A stretch of DNA of 30,850 nt, from positions 1 through 30,850 of IMG/VR virus record IMGVR_UViG_3300035701_000185. One strand, 5' to 3'. The notes below the pieces were generated by a model. The model had not been told where the DNA came from. It searched no databases and saw only the letters and a list, made by a program, of their open reading frames with translations. Shown here in pieces: positions 22,730 through 29,868 of the stretch. The position numbers were made by a program, and so were the translations under genes. Origin of the DNA: a virus. Every line of letters begins with the position of its first letter. The stretch's first letter is position 1.

Positions 22730-23599
22730 TCAGGCTTTCGCTCCTTCAGGATAGGCCATGCGGAATAGTTCCTCTATCCGCTTCATTGCGCCCGCATGTT
22801 CCGGGTGCACCTTATCGTAATACGGATGAGTTTTATTGCCTTGTATCTTTGCTATCTCAGCTTTAGCTTCTTCGGGATTCATAGTAAAGTACGAATCCCC
22901 TTTTATCAGTCCAGCTTCAGAAAGTTTAGAACCGATGTTAGCGAAGAGTTTTATTATCGCAGGGTTATTGCCTAACCCTTCTTCAAAGAGAGCTTTTGCT
23001 TCATCATCCGCGTATGTCAGAAAAGTCTTTTTAACTAAGGCAATCTTAGCATCGTAGGTTGCGCCGTATTCCTGCCTGAGTTTTGCCTCTGCTGCCTGGC
23101 GCGACTCTTCGGTCTGCATCTGGAATTGCTTGAATTGATTGCCTTCATTCTCCATATAGTCCTTATACAATCCAGCTGTCTGCGTCTGATTCAGGCCGTA
23201 TTTATGCGATATGCCCTTGAACCATTTTATAGTTTCTTCCTTCACTGCCGGATAGCCTTCGGGAAGTTTTATATCCGTAGGCATCTTATATTCATCCGCT
23301 GTCTTGGGGCGGCCGAGCCGGTCATAGACGGCGTTGAAGTCTTCCGGTTTGGCTTTGGTGATATCGGCAGGAAAAGCTATCTTGTCATAGCCGATTTTCT
23401 TCTGTAGTTCAAGGTAACTAGTAGCAAGTGCGCCACTATCCTTAAACTTCGCTAATCCCGGATGCGCCTTTAAGTCATCCGATAAACCTGCTTTCCAGTC
23501 TGCCGGCGGTGCCGGTGGCGCTGGGGGTGCTGCATTTGGGTCTGGTGCTGGTGCTACGTTTGGGTCTTGATTATCCACAGCGGGGTCAAGATTATCCAT
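22730..23599 (-). CDS. Capsid scaffolding protein
   Basis: The 289-aa product has an acidic, proline/alanine-rich N-terminal linker (MDNLDPAVDNQDPNVAPAPD, then PPAPPAPPADWK) followed by the DDLKAHPGLAKFKDSGALAT pattern and long charged helices with a basic C-terminus, the typical scaffold layout in phages of this kind. It acts inside the procapsid to guide capsid protein assembly and is lost on maturation. It sits between the Bbp19-like and capsid genes, and ATG 23599 has an AGGAGGAACAA site. Confidence 0.88.
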   Translation of the reverse strand: MDNLDPAVDNQDPNVAPAPDPNAAPPAPPAPPADWKAGLSDDLKAHPGLAKFKDSGALATSYLELQKKIGYDKIAFPADITKAKPEDFNAVYDRLGRPKTADEYKMPTDIKLPEGYPAVKEETIKWFKGISHKYGLNQTQTAGLYKDYMENEGNQFKQFQMQTEESRQAAEAKLRQEYGATYDAKIALVKKTFLTYADDEAKALFEEGLGNNPAIIKLFANIGSKLSEAGLIKGDSYFTMNPEEAKAEIAKIQGNKTHPYYDKVHPEHAGAMKRIEELFRMAYPEGAKA

Positions 23600-23639
23600 T
23601 TGTTCCTCCTATTTTTAAGATAGAGTTAATTCCCTATCT

Positions 23640-23873
23640 TTACGTGCTAGCATTTCTAGCAATCTCCTCTACATCGCTTTCAAGCATAGTTTTTATATGC
23701 AGCCAAAGCCTTAATTCCCCGGCATTGCAAGCCATTGTCAGCGCGTCCTTATTGAATATATCCGTATCCGCGCCGCAACGCCTTTTTAAATCCGCTAATA
23801 CCCGCTGGCCTTCTTCTCCGCCGAATACTTTCTGGTAGTCGGCTTGGATTTCTCTAAGCTGGGACAGGTTCAC
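23640..23873 (-). CDS. Bbp19-like small phage protein
   Basis: A 77-aa protein with a GTG start at 23873 inside the last codons of the portal gene (SD GGAGAT). The stretch YQKVFGGEEGQRVLADLKRR, followed by a GELRLWLHIKTML segment, matches the pattern of Bbp19 of Bordetella phage BPP-1 (YRRVF-GxxGQxVLxDL, then a WLHI helix). Proteins of this family lie between portal and scaffold in many podoviruses; their role is unknown but probably structural or in assembly. Confidence 0.82.
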   Translation of the reverse strand: MNLSQLREIQADYQKVFGGEEGQRVLADLKRRCGADTDIFNKDALTMACNAGELRLWLHIKTMLESDVEEIARNAST

Positions 23874-25470
23874 CTTTCATCTCCTTCTCTGCGCCGGCCA
23901 TATCCTTCGCGGCACTTGCGCCCTGCTGAAGCATCATCATCTTCTGCTGAGCCTGCGCAACTTGGGCGCGCTCCGCTCTTATCGCCTCAACAGTCTTGTC
24001 ATCGTTGATTATATTCGGGGGCGCTTTATACATATCAGCCATATCGTCTATGACTTTGTCTATGTTTATTTTGTCTAACGCATCAGCTTTGAATTGCGCC
24101 ATCTGGCCTACTAACGCAAGGAATTGCTGGACGCTTTGGATATCCTGCATCTTCTGGGCTTTGGCAAGAGGCGAGACATATTCTATTGAGTATTCTTTGC
24201 CTGCAAGCACTTGCGGTGCGGGCGCGAACTGGCCGTTTCTTGCTAAAATCCTGAAGCTTCTGTCTATAATCGGGTCTAAGAGTTCGTTCATCAGCCTGCC
24301 CAGTGTCGGCGCAAGTATCAGCATCTTCTCTTGGACGCGTTGCATAACTTCGGTTGCGGTCATATCCGGCGACTGATTCTCCAGCATAAGAAATAAATCT
24401 ACATAGAAATTCCTTTTTATCATTATCCTGCGTGTCTCAGCCATCGCCTCGCCTACCGGGATATTGCCTTCAGTCTGCAGGGCTTCTATCTTATCATCGG
24501 TGTTCTTGGTGAGGCGGAAGTTCAGTGCGGCTGGGTCTACTTTTATCGGAAGTAAGAAAGCGTCGTTAGGCAGAACGAGAGGCGGGTCTACTATCTTCTG
24601 CCCTGCCCTGATTAGCGTCTTGGCTATCAGGTTCAGCATCTTTATATCCGGAAGGCTTACAAAGGCAGGGCTTGTCCCCCAGACCTCGCCTGATTCTTTG
24701 CTGAAGCGCGGAACGAAATATGGAAACTCCCGATATCCGCCTTCGGCTATCATATGCTTTTTTGAGTATTCGATGTAGTATGAGGCATAAGGCATATTCA
24801 CCGCGTCAGCCTTGCGCTGGTCATAGAGACCGCGCGGGCAGACTGCATGCAAAAAGAATACCGGCTTGTCATAATCTTGTTTCTCATAGGCGTTAGTGAC
24901 TTCCTCACCTGCCGCCTTGCCCCACATCTCGTAGGCTTGGCGCGTGGTCAGTTTGAACTTGCGGATTACGGTATCTACGCGCTCATCAGCGCCTTCGGAT
25001 ATTACATATTCCTGAATCGGCCGGGTGTAGAAACGCAGCATATCTTTGAAATCCTCGTCTTCATAGATACAAGCAGTGCCGAATATTACTAAATCAAGGT
25101 AACCTTCGTGTATCTGCTGGGCAAAATTTGAACCGTTCAAGGCGTCATAGATACGGTCTTCGCAGTCTTTAATCCAAGTCTTGACTGAGTGGTCGTTCAT
25201 CAGCTCTTCTTCCTGCGTGCGGATGCTGAACCACTTGGAGCTGGGATTAGTAAGATAGGAGTGCAGGCCTGCGGATAGCACAAGTGCCGCCTGTGCCGCG
25301 GTTGAGTCATAAATATCGATATCAAACTTCTGGCCGGTGATAACTTCCCGGGTTATGTAAGCCTTGCGCGGGATGCAGTATTTGGCTATTTCCTGCAGGT
25401 GGCTTTCAAGAGTGCCTTTCTCGGTTTTTAGTGTATCGTATCTGCGGACCAATCTTTCAGCTATAATCAT
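23854..25470 (-). CDS. Portal (head-tail connector) protein, T7 gp8-like
   Basis: At 538 aa it is nearly the length of T7 gp8 (536 aa). It shows the head-tail connector pattern (PF12236): the N-terminal RYDTLKTEKGTLESHLQEIA, DSTAAQAALVLSAGLHSYLT, then PSSKWFSIR, and SNFAQQIHEGYLDLVIFGTA. The dodecameric ring is the entry for DNA packaging and the attachment site for the gatekeeper. The C-terminal region is Gln/Ala/Met-rich (residues about 490-538). ATG 25470 overlaps the GNAT stop (ATGA) after an AAGGAG site. Confidence 0.93.
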   Translation of the reverse strand: MIIAERLVRRYDTLKTEKGTLESHLQEIAKYCIPRKAYITREVITGQKFDIDIYDSTAAQAALVLSAGLHSYLTNPSSKWFSIRTQEEELMNDHSVKTWIKDCEDRIYDALNGSNFAQQIHEGYLDLVIFGTACIYEDEDFKDMLRFYTRPIQEYVISEGADERVDTVIRKFKLTTRQAYEMWGKAAGEEVTNAYEKQDYDKPVFFLHAVCPRGLYDQRKADAVNMPYASYYIEYSKKHMIAEGGYREFPYFVPRFSKESGEVWGTSPAFVSLPDIKMLNLIAKTLIRAGQKIVDPPLVLPNDAFLLPIKVDPAALNFRLTKNTDDKIEALQTEGNIPVGEAMAETRRIMIKRNFYVDLFLMLENQSPDMTATEVMQRVQEKMLILAPTLGRLMNELLDPIIDRSFRILARNGQFAPAPQVLAGKEYSIEYVSPLAKAQKMQDIQSVQQFLALVGQMAQFKADALDKINIDKVIDDMADMYKAPPNIINDDKTVEAIRAERAQVAQAQQKMMMLQQGASAAKDMAGAEKEMKGEPVPA

Positions 25471-25907
25471 ACGAGCTCCTTTATGAAGTGTGTTTCTAAC
25501 ATCCTGAATCCTATGCGCTCATAAAATTTATGCAACTTATCTGGCTTAGAATTGCCAATATACACCATTACCAATTTAGCACATCCCCACTTCTCTTTGG
25601 CTACCCGCTCTAATTCTTTCAATAACTTTATCCCGACGTTCCTGTATTTCTCCGCCACAAACCATATCGTCTCCTGAAATATCTTTTGGTCGTTAAGCGG
25701 GTAATTAACAATCAGCCCGGATATCAGGCCTACTACCTGCCCCTCTACTTCGGCGACTAACGTCGTATCTACGGACTTATTTAATATCGCGTTGCTGTAT
25801 GCCTCATCAAAATAAAGGTTGTAGTCGTTGAGGCTGTTTTTCTGAAACGTCCTTATCAGCTCAACCGCCTGCGGTATATCATCATGCGTTGCGGGGCGGA
25901 TTATCAT
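25467..25907 (-). CDS. GNAT-family N-acetyltransferase
   Basis: The 146-aa protein begins MIIRPATHDDIPQAVELIRT, the usual GNAT strand-helix opening, and continues with VAEVEGQVVGLISG and the acetyl-CoA motif A WFVAEKYRNVGIKLLKELE (residues about 82-100), then KLHKFYERIGFRML as motif B. It should acetylate an amino group with acetyl-CoA; the target is unknown. T7 gp13, encoded just upstream of T7 ejection proteins, also has a GNAT-like fold, and such genes are common beside podovirus portals, so a virion-linked role is possible. It overlaps both neighbours by four bases. Confidence 0.88.
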   Translation of the reverse strand: MIIRPATHDDIPQAVELIRTFQKNSLNDYNLYFDEAYSNAILNKSVDTTLVAEVEGQVVGLISGLIVNYPLNDQKIFQETIWFVAEKYRNVGIKLLKELERVAKEKWGCAKLVMVYIGNSKPDKLHKFYERIGFRMLETHFIKELV

Positions 25908-26185
25908 TCTCCGAGCAATGTCTTCCGGGCGACTGGCGCTTCGCCCATCGCACCTTCCGGGCTGGTCATAATCGTTGACGCGCGGCCTCTCTGTTTCCTT
26001 TGCCTGGCAAGCGCCTCTGCTCTGGCTCTTGCTGTTGCGTCCTCAGGCTTCGGTGTTTCCGGAAGAGTCGGCGTTGCCGGAGTGCTTTCCTTGCCACCCA
26101 TCATGCTTGCTATCCCAAAACCTACACCTGCCCCGGCCATTGCTAATCCCGCTACTGTTAAAAGAGTTGTGGTTAACGCCGCCAT
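25904..26185 (-). CDS. Conserved small podovirus protein with N-terminal membrane segment
   Basis: The 93-aa product starts with a hydrophobic segment (MAALTTTLLTVAGLAMAGAG), then a proline-rich linker (TPATPTLPETPKPEDATAR), a basic helix and an ending GRASTIMTSPEGAMGEAPVA that resolves to KTLLGE. The ST-I-TSP-G...APVARKTLLG ending is a pattern I recognise from unnamed small proteins beside podovirus portals. Strong SD (AAGGAGGCAAC) before ATG 26185. Function is unknown; a minor virion protein is likely. Confidence 0.78.
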   Translation of the reverse strand: MAALTTTLLTVAGLAMAGAGVGFGIASMMGGKESTPATPTLPETPKPEDATARARAEALARQRKQRGRASTIMTSPEGAMGEAPVARKTLLGE

Positions 26186-26194
26186 GTTGCCTCC

Positions 26195-27574
26195 TTAGCT
26201 AAATGAACCTACCGCTTCACGCGGCAAAGGTTGTGTATCGTAATAAGTGTTGTTCTTTATATTCTGCTCAAAAGCCCACTGTAACATCTTCCAACAATCT
26301 GCTCTGCCCGGACTCCGTTTTATTCTTACTTTTATTTCATCTTTAGGGATTATCTGAAGCAAACCTCTGGAATTATTAAAAAACTCATCGGCTTCAAGTT
26401 CCTCAATAAGTATCTTGTCTTCCGGGTTGATAGAAGCCCTGCCAGAAAATACCCTTTTTTGAGATATGAAAGCTGCCTCAGAACGTTTGTTCGCATACAT
26501 CGCTCTGTTTATCAATAGCATTTCTGAAGGAGCGGAACCGTGGAATTTGATTATCTCTATGCCCTTTAAATAGTTTTTATCTAAATTACAAAGCTCAGAA
26601 TAAGTCTCAATGCCTAAACCATCACAATCGACTATAATAAAATTACCATCTATCCTCTGGCACATTTCAACTGCGCGGATAGCTTTCTCAGTAGGGCTCA
26701 TTACTGGTTTGGTATAAATACCCACAATGTCCCCGCTGCAACCAGCCATAAAGATATTGTCATCAACACCTTCTCCGGCTGGATCAACCGCCACACCAGC
26801 CGGGAAAACAAATTTTGAAAGCAATCCGTGGCGGGCAAAAGCTAACTCAAAGAATACTTTAGTGAATACTTTGTTACGGACACTTACGCCCCAGTCGTTT
26901 TCAACAAACTGACGGTAAAGAATAGGATTCTGAATTTGAAGTATCTTTAATGAAGCTAAGAAATCGGGAGCAGCGTTTTCTTTATTATCCCAAGTAGTGG
27001 CTTCAATCAAGTCACAAAACTTTCCCTCAAATTCTGGAACTTCTTTCGCACTTTCGGCGAGTTTTCCGTCTTTCCATAATGGCTTCATCCAGTGATCACC
27101 GGCGTTACCGATAACCCAGCCTGAGCGCGTAGATAATCCTAATTTTATAAAATCATCAGTCGGAATTAATTGCCTTCTTAATCTGCCAAATAACATAAAG
27201 AAAGGTTCAGAATCTTCCAGCTCTTCTCCCTGCTCAATATAAAACCAACCGAGATTGATATTCTGCTGATTTATTGAATCAAGTTCGTCAATATGCCGGA
27301 ACATTGTTATTGAACCGTTGGGGTCAACAAGAGTGCGGTCTCCGGATACGCTTAAACCTGTATATTTCTCAAAATCTTTCAAGGTTGAATCGGAAAGAGA
27401 ACGGAAGGTTTTACGAAAGATAACGCCTAAATTATCAGGAATTAGTTTAGAATATATGCGAGAGCGGCCAATGGCGCACATTGTCTTACCGGTATTCCAG
27501 CCTCCCACAAAAGCCGGATGCCGAGCTTTGCTATAAACAAAATCATATTGAAAAGGTTTAAGAGTTACATTCAT
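26195..27574 (-). CDS. Terminase large subunit
   Basis: The 459-aa protein carries a Walker A motif GGWNTGKT (residues 24-31), the Walker B/catalytic acidic region GWFYIEQGEE (residues 109-118) and, in the C-terminal nuclease half, AVDPAGEGVDDNIFMAGCSG and FIIVDCDGLGIETYSEL, which supply the acidic metal ligands of the RNase H-like fold. It drives ATP-dependent DNA packaging at the portal and cuts the concatemer. Its ATG overlaps the small-subunit stop (TAATG). The sequence is AT-richer than the portal-to-capsid block. Confidence 0.95.
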   Translation of the reverse strand: MNVTLKPFQYDFVYSKARHPAFVGGWNTGKTMCAIGRSRIYSKLIPDNLGVIFRKTFRSLSDSTLKDFEKYTGLSVSGDRTLVDPNGSITMFRHIDELDSINQQNINLGWFYIEQGEELEDSEPFFMLFGRLRRQLIPTDDFIKLGLSTRSGWVIGNAGDHWMKPLWKDGKLAESAKEVPEFEGKFCDLIEATTWDNKENAAPDFLASLKILQIQNPILYRQFVENDWGVSVRNKVFTKVFFELAFARHGLLSKFVFPAGVAVDPAGEGVDDNIFMAGCSGDIVGIYTKPVMSPTEKAIRAVEMCQRIDGNFIIVDCDGLGIETYSELCNLDKNYLKGIEIIKFHGSAPSEMLLINRAMYANKRSEAAFISQKRVFSGRASINPEDKILIEELEADEFFNNSRGLLQIIPKDEIKVRIKRSPGRADCWKMLQWAFEQNIKNNTYYDTQPLPREAVGSFS

Positions 27575-28038
27575 TATATCGAAAGGGTTTGAGGGTTACG
27601 TTCAAGCAACCTCTCCTTTGGGGTAACGAATATGATTTTGGTTTCCCCGGTCTTTACTGCCCCGGAGTGTTCGACTCTATCTTTTAATCTACCATTTAAT
27701 TTCAAAGCAGTTTCTATGAATTTATGCCTGACTGCCTGATCTGGATATTCAACCCAATCGTTAGAATTCTTGTTGACTTGCATCTCTCCATTATCATTTC
27801 TGATAACTATATCAGCAGCCACTAATTTATTAGAATCAAGACCATCTACAATTTTCTTTAGCAAAGTATCATCATCTAAACCGTGCTTAACTAATAGTTG
27901 CCCAAAATCACAACGCTTTTCAATGTTTTTATGTGCATTCCAAGCGGTTGCATGAGCATAACCAGCTTTAACCGCGGATCTATAAGCCGACATGCCCTCT
28001 ATTCTATACTTTTTATATAACTGCCTACGGATGTTCAT
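27574..28038 (-). CDS. Terminase small subunit (putative)
   Basis: I place the start at ATG 28038 (154 aa), because a longer frame to 28092 would only add residues lying within the HNH gene. The N-terminal part MNIRRQLYKKYRIEGMSAYR followed by SAVKAGYAHATAWNAHKNIE has the helix-turn-helix pattern of small terminase DNA-binding domains (an AGYA-x-x-x-A turn). The middle is helical (DDDTLLKKIVDGLDSNKLVA) and the C-terminus basic/polar. Position directly before the large subunit with TAATG overlap supports the call. It should recognise the packaging site. Confidence 0.82.
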   Translation of the reverse strand: MNIRRQLYKKYRIEGMSAYRSAVKAGYAHATAWNAHKNIEKRCDFGQLLVKHGLDDDTLLKKIVDGLDSNKLVAADIVIRNDNGEMQVNKNSNDWVEYPDQAVRHKFIETALKLNGRLKDRVEHSGAVKTGETKIIFVTPKERLLERNPQTLSI

Positions 28039-28432
28039 CTTTATGCACTTTCTTATGACAATCAAGGCAAAGAGTAATCCCATTGTTAACATTCAATCTT
28101 AACTCTGGAAAATCTTTATAATGCTTAATATGGTGGGCATTTAGTTCACCACCTATGGCTTGGCAATGTTGACATTTCCAACCATCTCTCTGAAAAATAA
28201 AACTTCTCCATTCATTATATTCCTGTGATTTCCTATCTTCATCTATCCATTGCTCAATCGTATAATTAGGCAGATATTCCTTTAGAATATGTTCTTGCTC
28301 ATAATGATACTCTCTAAAAAGTGATTTTGCTTCAGTAATAGACATCTTCCCAGAAAGCACCAATTTCAATATATTAGGCCTTGAAGATTGTAATAATTTT
28401 AGTTTCTCTTTAAGTTCTAGGCGTATATTCAT
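28025..28432 (-). CDS. HNH endonuclease
   Basis: From ATG 28432 the protein has 135 aa. After a helical N-terminal half, the HNH module runs from RDGWKCQHC to the end: CQHC, LNAHHIKHYK, NVNNGITLCLDCHKKVH, so all metal-binding cysteines and the catalytic and metal histidines are present. HNH nucleases encoded next to terminase are known to assist terminase cutting in several cos phages (HK97 gp74 type), and this is a likely role here; a homing enzyme is the alternative. A frame extension to 28453 would start with GTG inside the terminator stem and is unlikely. The SD is weak. Confidence 0.88.
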   Translation of the reverse strand: MNIRLELKEKLKLLQSSRPNILKLVLSGKMSITEAKSLFREYHYEQEHILKEYLPNYTIEQWIDEDRKSQEYNEWRSFIFQRDGWKCQHCQAIGGELNAHHIKHYKDFPELRLNVNNGITLCLDCHKKVHKDEHP

Positions 28433-28441
28433 AAGGCAAAT

Positions 28442-28478
28442 AAAAAAGCCCACAACCCCTTAGCTAAGGTTATGGGCT
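28442..28478 (-). terminator. Strong intrinsic terminator upstream of the packaging operon
   Basis: On the minus strand AGCCCATAACCTT, loop AGCTAA, GGGGTTGTGGGCT... pairs over about 13 bp with three G-T wobbles and is followed by a run of T (TTTTTTATTT). It lies between a promoter and the HNH/terminase genes, so transcription into the morphogenesis genes needs antitermination, readthrough or another promoter. Confidence 0.88.
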
Positions 28479-28510
28479 AAAATCTGTAGGAGTGATCGGC
28501 TCCTTATCTA
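28442..28510 (-). ncRNA. Candidate about 69-nt leader or small RNA with two hairpins
   Basis: The predicted transcript runs from near 28510 (about seven bases after the promoter -10 box) to the terminator. It has a 5' hairpin AGGAG, loop CCGATCA, CTCCT (28488-28504) and the terminator hairpin. The first arm is a perfect Shine-Dalgarno-like AAGGAG, but no start codon follows at useful spacing. Whether it acts as attenuator or free RNA is inference. Confidence 0.5.
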
Positions 28511-28516
28511 TCTATT

Positions 28517-28545
28517 ATTATACCACTCGATTATTATAAAGTCAA
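28517..28545 (-). promoter_or_regulatory. Near-consensus sigma70-type promoter
   Basis: On the minus strand TTGACT (28545-28540) and TATAAT (28522-28517) are separated by exactly 17 bases: one mismatch in the -35 box and none in the -10 box. The -35 box overlaps the TGA stop (28542-28544) of the upstream gene. It is the best host-type promoter I found in the window. Confidence 0.85.
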
Positions 28546-28691
28546 ATTTTGGCAGGTTTCCCCTTATTTCTTTTTACAATAATATGGCACCTGCCGCCGA
28601 AGATTGCTATCAGTAATCTGATATAACCGATTTCTTTTTTTATCTCCTCATCGTTCCAATCATCATAGATAATTTCAATCTTGTTTTTCAT
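28542..28691 (-). CDS. 49-aa hypothetical protein
   Basis: I choose ATG 28691, directly after the stop of the previous gene; the frame is open further but would overlap it. The product begins MKNKIEIIYDDWNDEEIKKE, followed by a hydrophobic IRLLIAIFGG segment and a basic end (KRNKGKPAKI). It is AT-rich and weakly supported by Shine-Dalgarno. No family recognised; a small DNA- or protein-binding regulator is possible but unproven. Its stop lies inside the promoter -35 box. Confidence 0.5.
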   Translation of the reverse strand: MKNKIEIIYDDWNDEEIKKEIGYIRLLIAIFGGRCHIIVKRNKGKPAKI

Positions 28692-28701
28692 AGATGACTT
28701 T

Positions 28702-28893
28702 TTATTTAAATATATATTCACATATTCCAAATATATTTTTACCCCATGCATCCCGCATCATCGAGCGATATTTCTCCCAAGAAATTTTTCTCATTTTTAT
28801 ATTCTGTCCAGCAGCCCAACTATGTGCTTCGTTTTTCTTAAGAAATACTTTCTTAGTTTTACCATTAAACATAATACAATAAACTTTTATCAT
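28702..28893 (-). CDS. 63-aa hypothetical protein
   Basis: ATG 28893 follows a strong AAAGGAGAAAAT site. The product MIKVYCIMFNGKTKKVFLKK continues with aromatic and basic residues (SWEKYRSMMRDAWGKNIFG). A beta-hairpin opening and charged helix are likely; no family or function is recognised. The gene is AT-rich and belongs to the small accessory block upstream of the promoter. Confidence 0.65.
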   Translation of the reverse strand: MIKVYCIMFNGKTKKVFLKKNEAHSWAAGQNIKMRKISWEKYRSMMRDAWGKNIFGICEYIFK

Positions 28894-28988
28894 ATTTTCT
28901 CCTTTTATATCCTCTGCCCCTGTGCCATACCGTTCTGCTTTAAGGAGTAGGTTCTGGAACCCGCGGTGCGGTCTTGGGGGCGCGAGGA
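28894..28988. other. GC-rich 95-base intergenic stretch
   Basis: This gap between AT-rich small genes contains a GC-rich half (about 28945-28987) with CCGCGG and a near-palindrome GGTTCTGGAACC at 28950-28961. I see no gene, no tRNA cloverleaf and no promoter boxes. A structured RNA or protein-binding site is possible. Confidence 0.35.
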
Positions 28989-29261
28989 TTATTCTTCGGT
29001 TACAGTCATATCTTTGTCATAAGAATAGTCCCAAATATGGCAGTTAATAAAACTAATTTTCTTAAATCCATAACGAGAAATCATTTCATTAACAACCATC
29101 TCTTCGTTTAAATAATAATTGTCGGTTCTATCTCCCTGCAAGTCTGCGCATACCTTTTCGCACACCTCCTTAAATTCTTCTTTTGTAAATTTGTTTTTGT
29201 GGGATAGTTTTGTCTCTGTATAATCTGAATAACATCCAGTAGAAATAGTATAAAGGTTCAT
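28989..29261 (-). CDS. 90-aa hypothetical protein
   Basis: ATG 29261 follows an AGAGGTGC site. The protein starts MNLYTISTGCYSDYTETKLS and is polar, with an acidic ending (YSYDKDMTVTEE) and a helix around KEEFKEVCEKVCADL. It has three scattered cysteines plus INCHIWDY, insufficient for a zinc site assignment. No function recognised. Confidence 0.68.
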   Translation of the reverse strand: MNLYTISTGCYSDYTETKLSHKNKFTKEEFKEVCEKVCADLQGDRTDNYYLNEEMVVNEMISRYGFKKISFINCHIWDYSYDKDMTVTEE

Positions 29262-29272
29262 CTTGCACCTCT

Positions 29273-29677
29273 TTAGGCAACTGGTTTTGGTTTCTGTGGA
29301 GCCTTCTGCTCTTCCTGCCCTAAGAATAATTCAATACTCGCTAACTCAACCGCGCTTAGTTTGATATCGGCCTCTTCTATCAGGTCTTGCGGTATTGGCG
29401 GTATATCAAGCGATATCTCTTCTTCAAGCACAGTGTTGAATTCATCCATAAACTTCTCTATCTTTTCCGGAGGCACAGTGTATGCACCACGTTCGTCTTT
29501 CTTGCCGTATTTCTTTACCAGCTCCATGCGCGCATCTTCCAAGTCCTTCTGCTCGGCTCGTATCTTCTTGGTCATCTTCAGCAACCGGTAGCTTAGCTTG
29601 AAGGCCATCGGTTGCGTCAGGATCTTGCTGAGCGCCATACTAGCGTCCCGCAAGTTTTCTAAGGTTATCTTAACCAT
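29273..29677 (-). CDS. DUF1617-like helical protein
   Basis: The 134-aa protein (start MVKITLENLRDASMALSKIL) is helical with KIRAEQKDLEDARMELVKKY, a turn GKKDERGAYTVPPEKIEKFM and DEFNTVLEEEISLDIPPIP, followed by a Pro/Lys-rich tail. The KYGKKDExGxYxVPPEKxxxF pattern resembles the DUF1617 family of phage proteins, of unknown role. An AAAGGAACAAG site precedes ATG 29677. Family membership is by pattern and would need a profile search. Confidence 0.72.
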   Translation of the reverse strand: MVKITLENLRDASMALSKILTQPMAFKLSYRLLKMTKKIRAEQKDLEDARMELVKKYGKKDERGAYTVPPEKIEKFMDEFNTVLEEEISLDIPPIPQDLIEEADIKLSAVELASIELFLGQEEQKAPQKPKPVA

Positions 29678-29708
29678 CTTGTTCCTTTCTGCCCATAGGG
29701 CGGTTGCG

Positions 29709-29831
29709 TTACGACATCCACTTAATTATTCGCCACAGTAGCGCGGCCAGTATGCCCAGCAGTCCCATTATGAATATAATCCCGATACCCACGCCTACAG
29801 TGTAGGCGAAGGCCATTGCAATCTCTCTCAT
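29709..29831 (-). CDS. 40-aa single-pass membrane microprotein
   Basis: A short frame from ATG 29831 (strong AAGGAGATTAG site) to TAA 29709-29711 encodes MREIAMAFAYTVGVGIGIIF followed by IMGLLGILAALLWRIIKWMS. It is almost wholly hydrophobic, one long helix (residues about 6-32) with charged flanks, inside a gap otherwise lacking a gene. It may be a small holin-like or accessory membrane protein. No family recognised. Confidence 0.6.
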   Translation of the reverse strand: MREIAMAFAYTVGVGIGIIFIMGLLGILAALLWRIIKWMS

Positions 29832-29868
29832 CTAATCTCCTTTCCAAACTTGGTTTGTAGATAGGTTC

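Noticed and set aside
23996-24376. Plus-strand 126-codon frame
   Set aside because: Antisense to the well-supported portal gene, no ribosome binding site, shadow composition.
28432-28453. GTG start at 28453 for the HNH gene
   Set aside because: It would begin inside the terminator stem and add hydrophobic residues encoded by the T-run.
28945-28990. Possible tRNA T-arm (GGTTC...GAACC)
   Set aside because: The loop would be only two to four bases and no acceptor, D or anticodon arms can be folded around it.
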